A DNA stretch of 64,000 nucleotides from NCBI GenBank assembly GCA_005239165.1, contig RAPG01000006.1:186001-250000 (forward strand), written 5' to 3'. Under the pieces are notes generated by a model, which ran no database searches, was not told where the DNA came from, and was given only the letters and a program-made list of their open reading frames with translations. The stretch comes from Allopusillimonas ginsengisoli. Its GTDB lineage: Bacteria > Pseudomonadota > Gammaproteobacteria > Burkholderiales > Burkholderiaceae_B. The position numbers were made by a program, and so were the translations under genes. The number at the start of each line of letters is the position of its first letter. The first letter of the stretch is position 1. Positions 23,102 through 31,960 of this stretch are shown here, piece after piece.

Positions 23102-23883
23102 TGCGCATCACCTTTGATACTGCCCGCCCAGAAGCCAGTATTTGTTTCTAGGTTTAAAGATCGGATCAGAGTAATGGCATTTGGACGACCCGTTCCATTG
23201 CTAGAAACAAGTTCGACCTTATGAACTTGCTCTAATCGATATGATTCTAGATGGTAGCAAAAAAAAGCTATTGCCGTAAGAATGCCGCTAGCTACAAGAA
23301 AGCGGTGCCCAACCCATGATCGCCGCGATCTCAATTCGTTCACCATTTCATTGTGACCCACACACCGTACAAAATGCCTAGCGACGTCCATTTTCCAGCA
23401 CTCCTGAGACCAATGATCAAGCCAAGTACCAGCCTCTTCATGCTCTGAATACTCATCCAAATAGGCTGTCCGAGAGTTCTCGAAACTAGCTGGAACAGGA
23501 ATAAGGGCGTAAGTTTGTCCACTAAGAACCCGAAAGAACAAACATGCCGAAATGACTAGGGCTAAAAATGCAAAGCCAAGAGCTGTTATATACAAACAAA
23601 CGTCCCAGCCAAACTCAATTATGTGTGACCCAGAAAACATATAGAACTGCCCCCCGAGTAAAGACAGCCAGATCGCCAGAGGAATCTGCACCCGCGACGG
23701 AATCTTCTCTCTTTGGTTGAGACCTTCGAAATATAAGCGCTCATATAACGCCAGCGCTCTATTATCGATCTTGGATCCGTCTCCACAATACTTGGGCCCG
23801 CTTATCTCCTGATCGCTGTCTTTCATGAAGTTACGTATACGCAGAACTGAAGCGCAAAAACCTGCTTTTCTTTCCTGGGCCAT
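23098..23883 (-). CDS. multi-pass membrane protein heading the polyproline operon
   Basis: 261 residues from ATG 23883 with GGAGAGG upstream. A cytoplasmic N-terminus with YERLYFEGLNQREKIPSRVQ, two membrane helices (PLAIWLSLLGGQFYMF; CLYITALGFAFLALVISACL), a soluble stretch with YALIPVPASFENSRTAYLDE, a helix RHFVRCVGHNEMVNELR, and a third membrane helix (FLVASGILTAIAFFCYHL). The layout resembles SLATT/S-4TM type effectors linked to defence, but I cannot name the family. Confidence 0.65.
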   Translation of the reverse strand: MAQERKAGFCASVLRIRNFMKDSDQEISGPKYCGDGSKIDNRALALYERLYFEGLNQREKIPSRVQIPLAIWLSLLGGQFYMFSGSHIIEFGWDVCLYITALGFAFLALVISACLFFRVLSGQTYALIPVPASFENSRTAYLDEYSEHEEAGTWLDHWSQECWKMDVARHFVRCVGHNEMVNELRSRRSWVGHRFLVASGILTAIAFFCYHLESYRLEQVHKVELVSSNGTGRPNAITLIRSLNLETNTGFWAGSIKGDAQ

Positions 23884-23989
23884 ACCCTCTCCGTAATTAG
23901 CGGGGGCCTTGCCCCCTCCTTCACGAATAAATCATACCCCTTCCCCATCACCCAAGCGCCTTCCGCGTAATAGCCTAGAGGGATTGACT

Positions 23990-24160
23990 ATGCACGCACC
24001 TATCACTCACTTTCACATGTTTTTTGGTTTAGGCAGCGGCGCAGCCGGTTTCCAAGACGCGCGACCAGAGATACCCGGCCTTCAAGCCCGGATGGTTTTC
24101 CTGGGCGGCATGGACGCGGATCCGGCTGGTGCTGAAGGCTTTCACAATCCGGCAAGCTGA
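23990..24160 (+). pseudogene. N-terminal remnant of a phage C5-cytosine DNA methyltransferase
   Basis: 56 residues with GAGGG before the ATG. THFHMFFGLGSGAAGFQDAR is the FxGxGG SAM-binding start of phage-type C5-methyltransferases and VFLGGMDADPAGAEGF the following acidic motif, then a stop. The catalytic PC motif and target region are absent, so it cannot methylate DNA. Confidence 0.6.
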
Positions 24161-24161
24161 C

Positions 24162-24236
24162 ATGGACGTGCTATCGATTATTTGCATCACGCTCGGAGTC
24201 GCCATCATTGTCGCCCTACTCCTAAGCCTCCCCTGA
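24162..24236 (+). CDS. 24-residue hydrophobic peptide
   Basis: MDVLSIICITLGVAIIVALL plus LSLP, a single membrane helix, starting one base after the methyltransferase-remnant stop, so it may be coupled to it. No ribosome site of its own. Small hydrophobic phage peptides can be toxins or holin-like; no evidence here beyond sequence. Confidence 0.35.
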   Translation: MDVLSIICITLGVAIIVALLLSLP

Positions 24237-24277
24237 ACTTATCCCCAGATCCTGTGAATAACCCTAGGGACAATTCA

Positions 24278-24823
24278 ATGACAAACCACGAGAACGTACT
24301 AAACCCGCCACTCCAAGGTGGCGTGGACGAATCTTTGACAGCCGAAACCATTAACCCGGGCACTCGCCACTATTACGAATGGCTCGCGCAGGCGATGACG
24401 ACCAGTAAAGGAGAAGCCCTAATAGACGCCATGCGGCACTGCGAAAAGGCATACCACCACATGATCATGGACGGGTCGCCAGCGGCTTGCAGGGCGCACG
24501 ATGATGCCCGAGCAGAGTTTGCGCGGATTGTGGCAGCTTATGTAGCGCCTGTGAGTGACCACGTGGTTTGTGGAGCGCAAAACGGCGAATGTGATACGCA
24601 AGACGCAATAGCGACAGCCATGCTTAGAGTTGCCGATCAATACGCGCACGTTATGGCCATGCATCTTGAGTGCATTCTGCTGAACTACGGCGGGCCTTTT
24701 TCTGACGAGGCCATGAAAACGCTTGGCAGCTACAGGGCAGCTATGGATTCCATTCATGAAGCCGAATCACCCACACACAGGGGCGAGCCGTTAATTGCCC
24801 GCCGCCGCATTACAGGAGATTGA
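24278..24823 (+). CDS. phage protein, unknown function
   Basis: 181 residues from ATG 24278 (AGGGA upstream). Helical, His/Ala/Met-rich (ALIDAMRHCEKAYHHMIMDG, MLRVADQYAHVMAMHLECIL). Coupled to the lipoprotein gene downstream. Function unknown. Confidence 0.6.
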   Translation: MTNHENVLNPPLQGGVDESLTAETINPGTRHYYEWLAQAMTTSKGEALIDAMRHCEKAYHHMIMDGSPAACRAHDDARAEFARIVAAYVAPVSDHVVCGAQNGECDTQDAIATAMLRVADQYAHVMAMHLECILLNYGGPFSDEAMKTLGSYRAAMDSIHEAESPTHRGEPLIARRRITGD

Positions 24824-24824
24824 T

Positions 24825-25019
24825 ATGCGAGCGATGGCATGCGCAGCCCTGGTATTTATGACCTTGGGATGCTCAAAATCACCAGACAAGTTAAACGGGA
24901 AACTACTTTGTGAGTATGAGAGCCAAGAGGCTTATGTAGCGGTCAAGAATGTTGGCGACACCATGTTTTTATATCGAAATATTCACGCAGATGACAAGTG
25001 CCAGAAGGAGGCGAAATGA
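24825..25019 (+). CDS. small lipoprotein
   Basis: 64 residues; AGGAG seven bases before the ATG. MRAMACAALVFMTLGC has a lipobox (TLGC). Mature part has two Cys (LLCEYES, DDKCQKE), likely a disulfide. Stop overlaps the next ATG. Envelope lipoprotein of unknown role. Confidence 0.6.
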   Translation: MRAMACAALVFMTLGCSKSPDKLNGKLLCEYESQEAYVAVKNVGDTMFLYRNIHADDKCQKEAK

Positions 25020-26068
25020 CCAAAGAAAAACAACGCGCTGATTTTGATCTACCACCGTTGCCTGATACTGATTGGTATGCAGTCTGGGATGGGCCGGCTC
25101 TGTATGGGATTTATTCCACACTTACCGAGGCCACTGATATAGCCGCCACAATGAAGGGAGCTGGAACCGTTTCGGCTCTGTTCGTTGAACGCCAGCTTGA
25201 ACTAGCGCAGATTGCCGCCATCGAGCACGACCGCAAGCAACAGAGAGAGTCCGATCCCAACAAGCTCGAATCACCCTTCAACTTAGGCTGGGCTGCCGGA
25301 TGGAGTGCATGCATCAGGGCGCAACAAATCGCTGTGCAACCGAGCGTACCTGAAGGATGGCAGCTTGTTCCTGTTGAACCGACCCCAACGATAATAGCCA
25401 ATGCCGCTTTGGCCGCATGGCCAACAGCATCCAAGGCAGACATCGAAATGGCTCGCCATGCCGCAAGCATAGTGCTCATGAGTATGGACGCGGCTCCAGG
25501 CTACACACTGGAATCGGTAGCCGCTGGCATCGCGACAATGGCACCGGCATATCGAGCTATGCTCGCGGCAGCGCCACCCCCACCAGCAGCCTGCCGCACG
25601 CAAAGCAGTCCACTTGAAGATTACATGGCCAAAGTCCAGCCATTGATTCGAGAGGACGGCACGATTGCCTTATCTGACCTAAAAACGCTGATGCAATCAA
25701 CATCCGGACAAGCGCAGCAGGAGCGCCTGCCAATTGCCCATCGGGAGAAAGCCATGAGCGATAGCAAGCAAATGCTGACCGATACCCAGATCGATCAGCA
25801 TATAGATCAGCTGCTAGTAGCCAGCGGATCCTCACTAAAGAATTACAGCATGCAGCACACAATTGACCGGATGCGCACATCCATGCGCGATGCTGAACGC
25901 GCTGTTATCGAGGCATTCAAACGTCGCCTCACCGTTGTCGGCTACGCCACGCCCCAAAACGAGCCGTTGGTATTCCCCACGTTCAAAGAGGCCGCCGTGT
26001 TCTGCAGCGATGATGAAGAACCAGTGCCGTTGATGGCGGACTTTTCAGCCCACACGGACGACAGATGA
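25016..26068 (+). CDS. phage protein, multi-block, unknown function
   Basis: 350 residues from ATG 25016 (AAGGAGG upstream, ATGA overlap). Contains GWQLVPVEPTPTIIANAALA and a later AYRAMLAAAPPPPA block, typical of modular uncharacterised proteins near phage integrase ends; the C-terminal third (LTDTQIDQHIDQLLVASG) looks like another module. Followed by a GCCCCGC/GCGGGGC hairpin at 26074-26091. Confidence 0.65.
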   Translation: MTKEKQRADFDLPPLPDTDWYAVWDGPALYGIYSTLTEATDIAATMKGAGTVSALFVERQLELAQIAAIEHDRKQQRESDPNKLESPFNLGWAAGWSACIRAQQIAVQPSVPEGWQLVPVEPTPTIIANAALAAWPTASKADIEMARHAASIVLMSMDAAPGYTLESVAAGIATMAPAYRAMLAAAPPPPAACRTQSSPLEDYMAKVQPLIREDGTIALSDLKTLMQSTSGQAQQERLPIAHREKAMSDSKQMLTDTQIDQHIDQLLVASGSSLKNYSMQHTIDRMRTSMRDAERAVIEAFKRRLTVVGYATPQNEPLVFPTFKEAAVFCSDDEEPVPLMADFSAHTDDR

Positions 26069-26073
26069 AAGAC

Positions 26074-26091
26074 GCCCCGCCAAAGCGGGGC
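26074..26091 (+). terminator. GC hairpin without T-tract
   Basis: GCCCCGC, CAAA, GCGGGGC. Strong stem but only TT follows, so termination may be partial. Confidence 0.5.
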
Positions 26092-26111
26092 TTGCAACAG
26101 GAGGACTGAGC

Positions 26112-26177
26112 ATGATGCATAACCGGTCATGCTATTACCGCACGCTAGCACTTGACTTTAGGAGCCTGAAATGGTGA
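26112..26177 (+). CDS. 21-codon leader frame upstream of the excisionase
   Basis: AGGAGG five to eight bases before ATGATG; MMHNRSCYYRTLALDFRSLK ends overlapping the excisionase ATG (ATGGTGA). Could couple translation into xis. No function assigned. Confidence 0.35.
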   Translation: MMHNRSCYYRTLALDFRSLKW

Positions 26178-26449
26178 ATTTCGTGACGGTGCGGCGCTTC
26201 TCGGAGCTTTCAGGCTACTCAGAGGACGCAATTCGCTCCAAGGTTCGAGACCGAATTTGGGCAGAAAATGAAGTATGGAAGAAAGCGCCGGATGGCCGCA
26301 TCCTTATCAACATTCAAGGATACGAATCATGGGTACAAACAGACGGGGTATTGCCCCGGCCTCAGACAGCAGCATACAAATCTCGTTTCAATACCGGGGC
26401 CAGCGCTGCAGGGAGAAGATTAAGCTCAAGCCCACCCCCGCTAACCTAA
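26171..26449 (+). CDS. xis: excisionase-like protein
   Basis: 92 residues with TTTAGGAG upstream. MVNFVTVRRFSELSGYSEDA, IRSKVRDRIW, then GRILINIQGYESWV is the winged-helix/MerR-like layout of phage excisionases. Its last 121 bases overlap the integrase in another frame, so the C-terminal Ser/Pro tail is probably not conserved. It would direct prophage excision with the integrase. Confidence 0.75.
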   Translation: MVNFVTVRRFSELSGYSEDAIRSKVRDRIWAENEVWKKAPDGRILINIQGYESWVQTDGVLPRPQTAAYKSRFNTGASAAGRRLSSSPPPLT

Positions 26450-27501
26450 TACGTGCAGAGCGGCATCGGGCTGCTATTTTGCTGGCTATCGAAAACGGTA
26501 CGTTCGATTATGCCGCTACATTCCCTGACAGCCCCAGGGCATCTCGCTTCGCGATCATCCCCGGCCAAGCTAAATCAGTTGAAGATTACCTTACCGAATG
26601 GTTGAAGGCACGAAAGAAGCACCTCAAAGCATCAACGCACGAAGACTACAGAAAAATTGTCGACAATCTGCTCATTCCGCAATTTGGACAACTCATGCTG
26701 GTCGAAATCAAAAGACCTGGTGTGAGGAAGTGGCTCGACACCATGGCCGCTTCCAATAAAAGGCTGGCAAACATTCAAAGCGTCCTGCGCAAGGCGTTGA
26801 GTGACGCAGTTGATGATGATTTAATCGACAATAATCCGCTGGCCCAATGGTGCTACAAGCGCGCAGAAGCGCCAAAAAGCAGAGATCTGGTTGATCCATT
26901 TTCTCCCGAAGAGCAACGGGCGATCATTGCGAAGTGCCCTCCTCCCATGGCAAATCAGGTGCAGTTCGCACTCTGGACCGGTCTACGAACCAGTGAGCTG
27001 GTGGCTTTAAGGTGGAATGACATCGACTTTGTGCGAGGCGTGATCATCATCGACAAGGCCATTACGCACGCTGCGAAGGGCAAAGTCGAAGACACCAAAA
27101 CCACATCTGGCCGTCGGGAAGTAAAGTTACTTTCTCCGGCCCGGCAAGCGCTCAAGGCGCAACAGACGCACACACTGTTGGCAAACGGTGCAGTCTTCAC
27201 ACACCCGACGAAGGGCACACAGTGGACTGGTGATCAAGAAATTCGGAAATATTGGGTGCAGCTACTAAGACGCGCTGGCGTGCGTTACCGACGGCCATAT
27301 CAGACTAGGCATACGTATGCATCAATGATGTTGTCGGCTGGAGAGCATCCAATGTGGGTTGCCGCGCAGATGGGGCATTCCGATTGGACGATGATAGCCA
27401 GGGTGTATGGCCGCTGGATGCCAGCGGCAGATGTGGAAGCGGGTGGCAAGGCCGAAGCCAAGTTTTGTGCACCCGAAAAGCTGAAAAAGCGGGCTGTATA
27501 A
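26329..27501 (+). CDS. int: tyrosine-recombinase phage integrase
   Basis: 390 residues from ATG 26329. N-terminal arm-binding domain like DUF3596 (SIQISFQYRGQRCREKIKL), core-binding SAM-like domain (VEDYLTEWLKARKKHLKAST), catalytic domain with Arg in WTGLRTSELVALRW, Lys region, HxxR-type RRPYQTRHTYASMML, MGHSDWTMIARVYGRW with the catalytic Tyr. It ends 100 bases before the CCA end of ssrA, so it inserts at ssrA. Confidence 0.9.
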   Translation: MGTNRRGIAPASDSSIQISFQYRGQRCREKIKLKPTPANLIRAERHRAAILLAIENGTFDYAATFPDSPRASRFAIIPGQAKSVEDYLTEWLKARKKHLKASTHEDYRKIVDNLLIPQFGQLMLVEIKRPGVRKWLDTMAASNKRLANIQSVLRKALSDAVDDDLIDNNPLAQWCYKRAEAPKSRDLVDPFSPEEQRAIIAKCPPPMANQVQFALWTGLRTSELVALRWNDIDFVRGVIIIDKAITHAAKGKVEDTKTTSGRREVKLLSPARQALKAQQTHTLLANGAVFTHPTKGTQWTGDQEIRKYWVQLLRRAGVRYRRPYQTRHTYASMMLSAGEHPMWVAAQMGHSDWTMIARVYGRWMPAADVEAGGKAEAKFCAPEKLKKRAV

Positions 27502-27503
27502 AT

Positions 27504-27566
27504 CGTGTCAAAAATCGTGTCATTTTGAACCCAAAACAGCCCAAATCAGGCCCAAATTTTGACACG
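27504..27566. repeat. 10-bp inverted repeat between integrase and ssrA
   Basis: CGTGTCAAAA (27504-27513) and TTTTGACACG (27557-27566), with a third partial CGTGTCA at 27516. Could be integrase arm sites at the attachment end or a transcription stop. The attachment core itself should lie at or inside the ssrA 3' end (from 27602). Confidence 0.5.
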
Positions 27567-27601
27567 CTAGATTTCTAAGTTACTGATTTTACTAAATATT
27601 C

Positions 27602-27968
27602 TGGTGGAGTCGGCGGGAATTGAACCCGCGTCCGCAAGCCCTCTACAGGCAGTTCTACATGTTTAGTCGGATAATTTTAAGTTTTAACCTTGGATCATGC
27701 CTACCGACCGGCCCTTCCTTGGCGATTCACATTAATTTAAGGTTTGAACGAGTGACCCAGACAAACCCGATTCTTTGTAAATGACGTTGCTGTAAGTTTT
27801 ACCCTACCTGACCCAAAGACAAATCAGTGCAACGGCTTACCACAATTAAGCGGCTAAAGCGAAACGCTCATCGTTGGCGTTTATAGTTTTCCAGTGGATT
27901 TACGAGCTTACTGGTGCTCGACATGCCCTACTCTGCTTCGCGACCCACGTCGAAGCCGGATCGACCCC
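27602..27968 (-). ncRNA. ssrA: transfer-messenger RNA
   Basis: On the minus strand the RNA begins GGGGTCGATCCGGCTTCGAC (5' end 27968) and ends with a tRNA-like GGTTCAATTCCCGCC arm and CCA (27602). The tag frame at 27846-27878 encodes ANDERFALAA followed by TAA. A -10 TATAAT lies ten bases upstream (27978-27983). It rescues stalled ribosomes. Its 3' end is the integration site of the first prophage. Confidence 0.97.
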
Positions 27969-28014
27969 AGAACTTTAATTATACACCCATTTACCACATA
28001 ATGGAATAGTAGCG

Positions 28015-28548
28015 TCAAACCGTTCGCACGACTTCGCCACCAGAGGCCTGTAGCACTTCCGCCACAACCTCACATTGTGAAGGCGTAAGCGGGTGCACAA
28101 TGACAGACCATTTCCCTTCGTCGGCGGCTGTTTTTACCCGCTGAATCACGCGCAAGTGATCCGGCCGGGCGGTTACCAGCCCACCCAGCAGCAAGCCGCC
28201 CACCAAGCCCAAGACGACAAACGCGCTGAACGAAAACACGGGCGATGAGACAAGTGCAGCAACACCCGCAAAATAGACAATAGCCCATGCACCCAAACCA
28301 GCCAATGCACCGATAAGGCCTAGTATCACGTGAGCGCGCACAGCAGTGCGCGCGATGCCATGCGTTTCAGGTTCCAGTTTTTTATCAAACGCTTTTTCGT
28401 GAGGATTGACGACGCGAACCTGGGATGCTTGCAGCCCTGCCGGGCCAGCCATCAGGTTTTCCACCACTGACGTCGCCACATCATGAGAGTCGACGATTGC
28501 AGCAAACTTAGTCGTAGACCGCTCGCCGAACAGTGCCTGCCATGTCAT
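28015..28548 (-). CDS. two-helix membrane protein with flanking soluble domains
   Basis: 177 residues from ATG 28548 preceded by GGAGGT. MTWQALFGERSTTKFAAIVD begins a ferredoxin-like alpha/beta segment; two membrane helices (AHVILGLIGALAGLGAWAIV; FSFSAFVVLGLVGGLLLGGL) lie in the middle; the C-terminus (GKWSVIVHPLTPSQCEVVAE) is a second small domain. Similar to stress-linked DUF1269-type proteins in layout. Function unknown. Confidence 0.65.
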   Translation of the reverse strand: MTWQALFGERSTTKFAAIVDSHDVATSVVENLMAGPAGLQASQVRVVNPHEKAFDKKLEPETHGIARTAVRAHVILGLIGALAGLGAWAIVYFAGVAALVSSPVFSFSAFVVLGLVGGLLLGGLVTARPDHLRVIQRVKTAADEGKWSVIVHPLTPSQCEVVAEVLQASGGEVVRTV

Positions 28549-28593
28549 CACACACCTCCAGAGTTGTTGCTGGTCCAAAGAGGCTCGCAAGTC

Positions 28594-29493
28594 TCATACC
28601 TGATCTATGAGGTGCTCCTCCAGGAAATCCAGAAAACTGCGTACCGCCGGTATCATGCCTCGACGCGAACTAAAGACGGCATGAACAATTGCCAGCTTGG
28701 GCGCCCAACCTGGCAGTACCAACACAACGCGGCCATTGGCTATCTCTTCGCGACACTGATAATCAGGCAGCAGCCCCACTCCCGTGCCGCTTAGCACCGC
28801 AAACTTGAGTGTCTGCAGATCATCGGCGATATATCGCGGACGATGCGTGACCCGATACTGGGCGCCATTCGGCCCCGCAAGGTCCCATACGGCGCGGCCC
28901 TCATTAGCTGACATGGCGACGGAATCAAGCAGGCCCAGGTCACTAGGTTGTTCAGGCCAGCCTTGGCGTGCAAGCAGAGCCGGGCTAGCCAGCAACACGG
29001 TTTGGGAGGACCCAAGTCGCTTGACAACCAGGCTGCCGCTTTCTGCCAGAGACGGCCGCACCCGCAACGCAATATCTACACCCTCGTCCACCACATCAAC
29101 CACACGATTGGTCACCTGCATATGCACATGCACATGCGGATATGCGGCCAGAAAGTCAGGCAAAAACTCGCCCACCACGGTTTGGGCAAGCGTTACCGGA
29201 CAACTTACGCGAATGACGCCACGCGGCTCGGATTGCATGGAGGCCACAGCGGCCGCAGCGGCTTCCGCTTCTTCACGCATGGCCATGCAATGACGCAGAT
29301 AGAGCTCACCGGCCGTCGTCAATGACAGCGTGCGTGTGGTGCGCTGCAAAAGCCGTACGCCCAACTGGCCTTCGAGCCGGGCTATCCGGCGGGAGAGCCT
29401 AGAGGTAGGAATGCCGAGCGAGCGACCTGCCGCTGCAAAGCTGCCCTGCCCCACGATCTCAGTGAAATACATCATGTCGTTCAGGTCTTGCAT
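28594..29493 (-). CDS. LysR-family transcriptional regulator
   Basis: 299 residues; ATG 29493 follows AAGGA. N-terminal winged helix (FAAAGRSLGIPTSRLSRRIA) and a LysR substrate domain (GVIRVSCPVTLAQTVVGEFL, then SPALLARQGWP). Divergent from the azoreductase gene with a 226-base shared promoter region, so it probably controls that gene. Confidence 0.9.
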   Translation of the reverse strand: MQDLNDMMYFTEIVGQGSFAAAGRSLGIPTSRLSRRIARLEGQLGVRLLQRTTRTLSLTTAGELYLRHCMAMREEAEAAAAAVASMQSEPRGVIRVSCPVTLAQTVVGEFLPDFLAAYPHVHVHMQVTNRVVDVVDEGVDIALRVRPSLAESGSLVVKRLGSSQTVLLASPALLARQGWPEQPSDLGLLDSVAMSANEGRAVWDLAGPNGAQYRVTHRPRYIADDLQTLKFAVLSGTGVGLLPDYQCREEIANGRVVLVLPGWAPKLAIVHAVFSSRRGMIPAVRSFLDFLEEHLIDQV

Positions 29494-29719
29494 ACTCGCC
29501 ATCCTTCAATCGTGTTCTGCCAACAACTCTGCCATCATTACAATCAAAAATAGAACAATCTATCGCGTTAATAGGCACTACTCATTAAAACAGCATCAAT
29601 GCATACTAGCACCCTGTTCTTTCATTAAGAACACAAAACACGTTACACGCCATGGCGGTCCGATTAAGCCACCACAGCATCACACACCTGAACAGACATC
29701 AAACAGATACGGAGTACCT

Positions 29720-30370
29720 ATGAAACTATTGCACGTCGATTCCAGCATCAATGGCACAAATTCCAACTCACGGAAACTGAGCCAGACCATTGTGGCTCAG
29801 TGGATGGCCACTCATCCAGATACACAGGTCGATTATCTGGACCTTGCCAACGAAACGCCCAATCATCTTTCTCGCCACGCGCTGGGTTTCAGGCTGCCGC
29901 CATCTGATGCATCGCTCAGTCAGGAACAAAAGCATGAAAACCATATTTCTGAAACACTGGTAAGTCAGTTTCTGGAAGCCGACGTCATCGTAGTGGGCGT
30001 GCCTCTTTATAATTTTTCGATCCCCAGCCAGTTGAAATCCTGGATAGACCGACTGGCTCAGGCTGGCCGCACATTCCGTTACACAGAAAACGGACCCATC
30101 GGGCTGGCGGGCGACAAAACACTTATCGTCGCACTTACACGCGGAGGGGTTTATTCGGACAGCGAAGCGGGCCAGGCCATGGAGCACCAAGAGTCTTATC
30201 TGAAGACTATTTTTGGTTTTTTTGGCGTTACCGACATCCGCGTCATCCGTGCAGAGGGCACAGACCTGGGGCCCGATAGCCGCGCAAAAGCCCTAGAACA
30301 AGCCATTACCGCCATAGACGAGGTCGTAGCTCTGCCCCTGACTGGCCAAAAAGATACAGTCGCAGCCTGA
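29720..30370 (+). CDS. azoR: FMN-dependent NADH azoreductase
   Basis: 216 residues; ACGGAG precedes the ATG. KLLHVDSSINGTNSNSRKLS is the flavodoxin-like FMN loop, VGVPLYNFSIPSQLKSWID the second FMN site, and LTRGGVYSDSEAG the third. Reduces azo dyes and quinones with NADH as a homodimer. Divergent from a LysR regulator. Confidence 0.88.
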   Translation: MKLLHVDSSINGTNSNSRKLSQTIVAQWMATHPDTQVDYLDLANETPNHLSRHALGFRLPPSDASLSQEQKHENHISETLVSQFLEADVIVVGVPLYNFSIPSQLKSWIDRLAQAGRTFRYTENGPIGLAGDKTLIVALTRGGVYSDSEAGQAMEHQESYLKTIFGFFGVTDIRVIRAEGTDLGPDSRAKALEQAITAIDEVVALPLTGQKDTVAA

Positions 30371-30411
30371 TGCTCTGGCCGCCCTGCACATGAGGCAAGG
30401 CAAAAGTGCCG

Positions 30412-31086
30412 CTACAGCTTGTCTTTAAGCCAATGCCCAAGCTTGGCGGCCTTGGTATCAAGGTAGTTTTCGTTATAGGGATTACGGTTAACCCTCAGCG
30501 GAATGCGCTCTTCGACCTTGATACCAATTTTTTCCATCGCAGCCACTTTGCGCGGGTTGTTAGTCATTAAACGCAGCGACGTAATACCGCAATGGTCGAG
30601 CATGGGCCGCGCCAGGTCGTAACGTCGCATATCAGCCGGAAAGCCCAGACGCTCATTAGCCTCGACCGTATCCGCCCCTTCGTCCTGCAGTTGATACGCA
30701 CGTATTTTGTTTACCAAGCCAATGCCTCGGCCCTCTTGACGCAGATAGAGCAGCGCCCCGCGTCCTTCTTGCGCAATAGCCTGCATGGCAGTCTGCAATT
30801 GGGCGCCGCAGTCGCATCGCTGGCTAAACAGCGCATCACCAGTCAGGCATTCAGAGTGAACACGCGTCAACACGGGCTCACCATTGCCGACCTCGCCCAA
30901 CGTAAGCAGCAAATGCTCTTTGGCGGTGGCAGGATCAACAAAAATATGGATCTGGAAAACCGCCCACGGCGTTGGTAGCTTGCTGCTGGCAATGTAATCA
31001 AGACTATAGGCCGCTGCCATGTCGCTGGCGGCAGCAGGCTGCTGGTGGTCGGAAAGATGAGAATCTTTGCCAGAAGTCGGCGGCAT
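30412..31086 (-). CDS. ribA: GTP cyclohydrolase II
   Basis: 224 residues from ATG 31086 (GAGGT upstream). [20 protein letters not shown] holds the zinc Cys residues, [19 protein letters not shown] the catalytic motif, and [17 protein letters not shown] the GTP-site tail. First step of riboflavin synthesis. Single gene here, not with other rib genes. Confidence 0.95.
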   Translation of the reverse strand: MPPTSGKDSHLSDHQQPAAASDMAAAYSLDYIASSKLPTPWAVFQIHIFVDPATAKEHLLLTLGEVGNGEPVLTRVHSECLTGDALFSQRCDCGAQLQTAMQAIAQEGRGALLYLRQEGRGIGLVNKIRAYQLQDEGADTVEANERLGFPADMRRYDLARPMLDHCGITSLRLMTNNPRKVAAMEKIGIKVEERIPLRVNRNPYNENYLDTKAAKLGHWLKDKL

Positions 31087-31222
31087 AAACAACCTCAGAT
31101 GGAAAGCACGCAAGCTTAACATTGTGCGTGCCGGTATGCGTCGCCTGATGGCAACGCCCCATAATACTTCCGAGCTGCCCACCCCGCCTGCAAAGCCCTG
31201 AAAAATGCCTCTCGATTTAGCG

Positions 31223-31252
31223 GAAGGCCTCTGCGCGAACACAGAGGCCTTC
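31223..31252. terminator. 11-bp hairpin after livF
   Basis: GAAGGCCTCTG, loop CGCGAACA, CAGAGGCCTTC, just past the livF stop and before ribA's far end. No strong T-tract; may also act on the opposite strand. Confidence 0.6.
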
Positions 31253-31255
31253 GCT

Positions 31256-31960
31256 TTAAACTTTTACGCCCAGGTATTTCTGGATCGTGTCCGTATCAAC
31301 CTGCAACTGAGCCGGTTTACCTTCATACACCATATGGCCATTATTAATGATGTAGCAGCGGTCTGCGAGAGACAGTGCCGCCCTGACATTCTGCTCTACC
31401 AGAATAATCGTGTGTCCACTCTTTGCCAGCTTGCGACAGACCTCAATCAGGTCTTGCACAATCAAGGGGGCCAACCCTTCAAAAGGTTCATCCAGCATGA
31501 TGACATTGGCATTGCGGATCATCGCCCGCGCAATGGCCACCATCTGCTGCTCCCCCCCTGAAAGCTGCTTGCCCTTGTTGCGTCGCCGCTCAGCCAGTCT
31601 TGGAAACGTCTCATAAATTTCTTCGAGCGTTCGGGCGGGCTTGGCCGACATCGCAGCCAGTTGCAGATTCTCCTGTACCGTAATTTGCCCGAAAACTCGT
31701 CGCTCTTCGGGCACAAGCTGTATGCCACGTCGCGCAAGTTGAAACGGCGGCAGCTTCTGCACTTGCTCACCCTGATGGCGGATAACACCGCTTTTGGGCT
31801 GAATCATGCCCATCAGCGTTTTCAGGGTCGTGCTCTTACCCGCACCATTACGACCCAGCAGTGCCACCACCTCGTTTTCTTCCACACGCATGGAGACATC
31901 AAACAGAATATGTGAGTCTCCGTAGAAGCTGTTAATTTTGTCGACTTCAAGCAGACTCAT
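31256..31960 (-). CDS. livF: branched-chain-type ABC transporter ATPase, LivF-like
   Basis: 234 residues; GGGAGGGA before the ATG, which overlaps the fusion gene stop by 14 bases. Walker [11 protein letters not shown], signature [15 protein letters not shown], Walker [14 protein letters not shown]. Last gene of the operon; partner of the LivG half of the fusion. Confidence 0.92.
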   Translation of the reverse strand: MSLLEVDKINSFYGDSHILFDVSMRVEENEVVALLGRNGAGKSTTLKTLMGMIQPKSGVIRHQGEQVQKLPPFQLARRGIQLVPEERRVFGQITVQENLQLAAMSAKPARTLEEIYETFPRLAERRRNKGKQLSGGEQQMVAIARAMIRNANVIMLDEPFEGLAPLIVQDLIEVCRKLAKSGHTIILVEQNVRAALSLADRCYIINNGHMVYEGKPAQLQVDTDTIQKYLGVKV

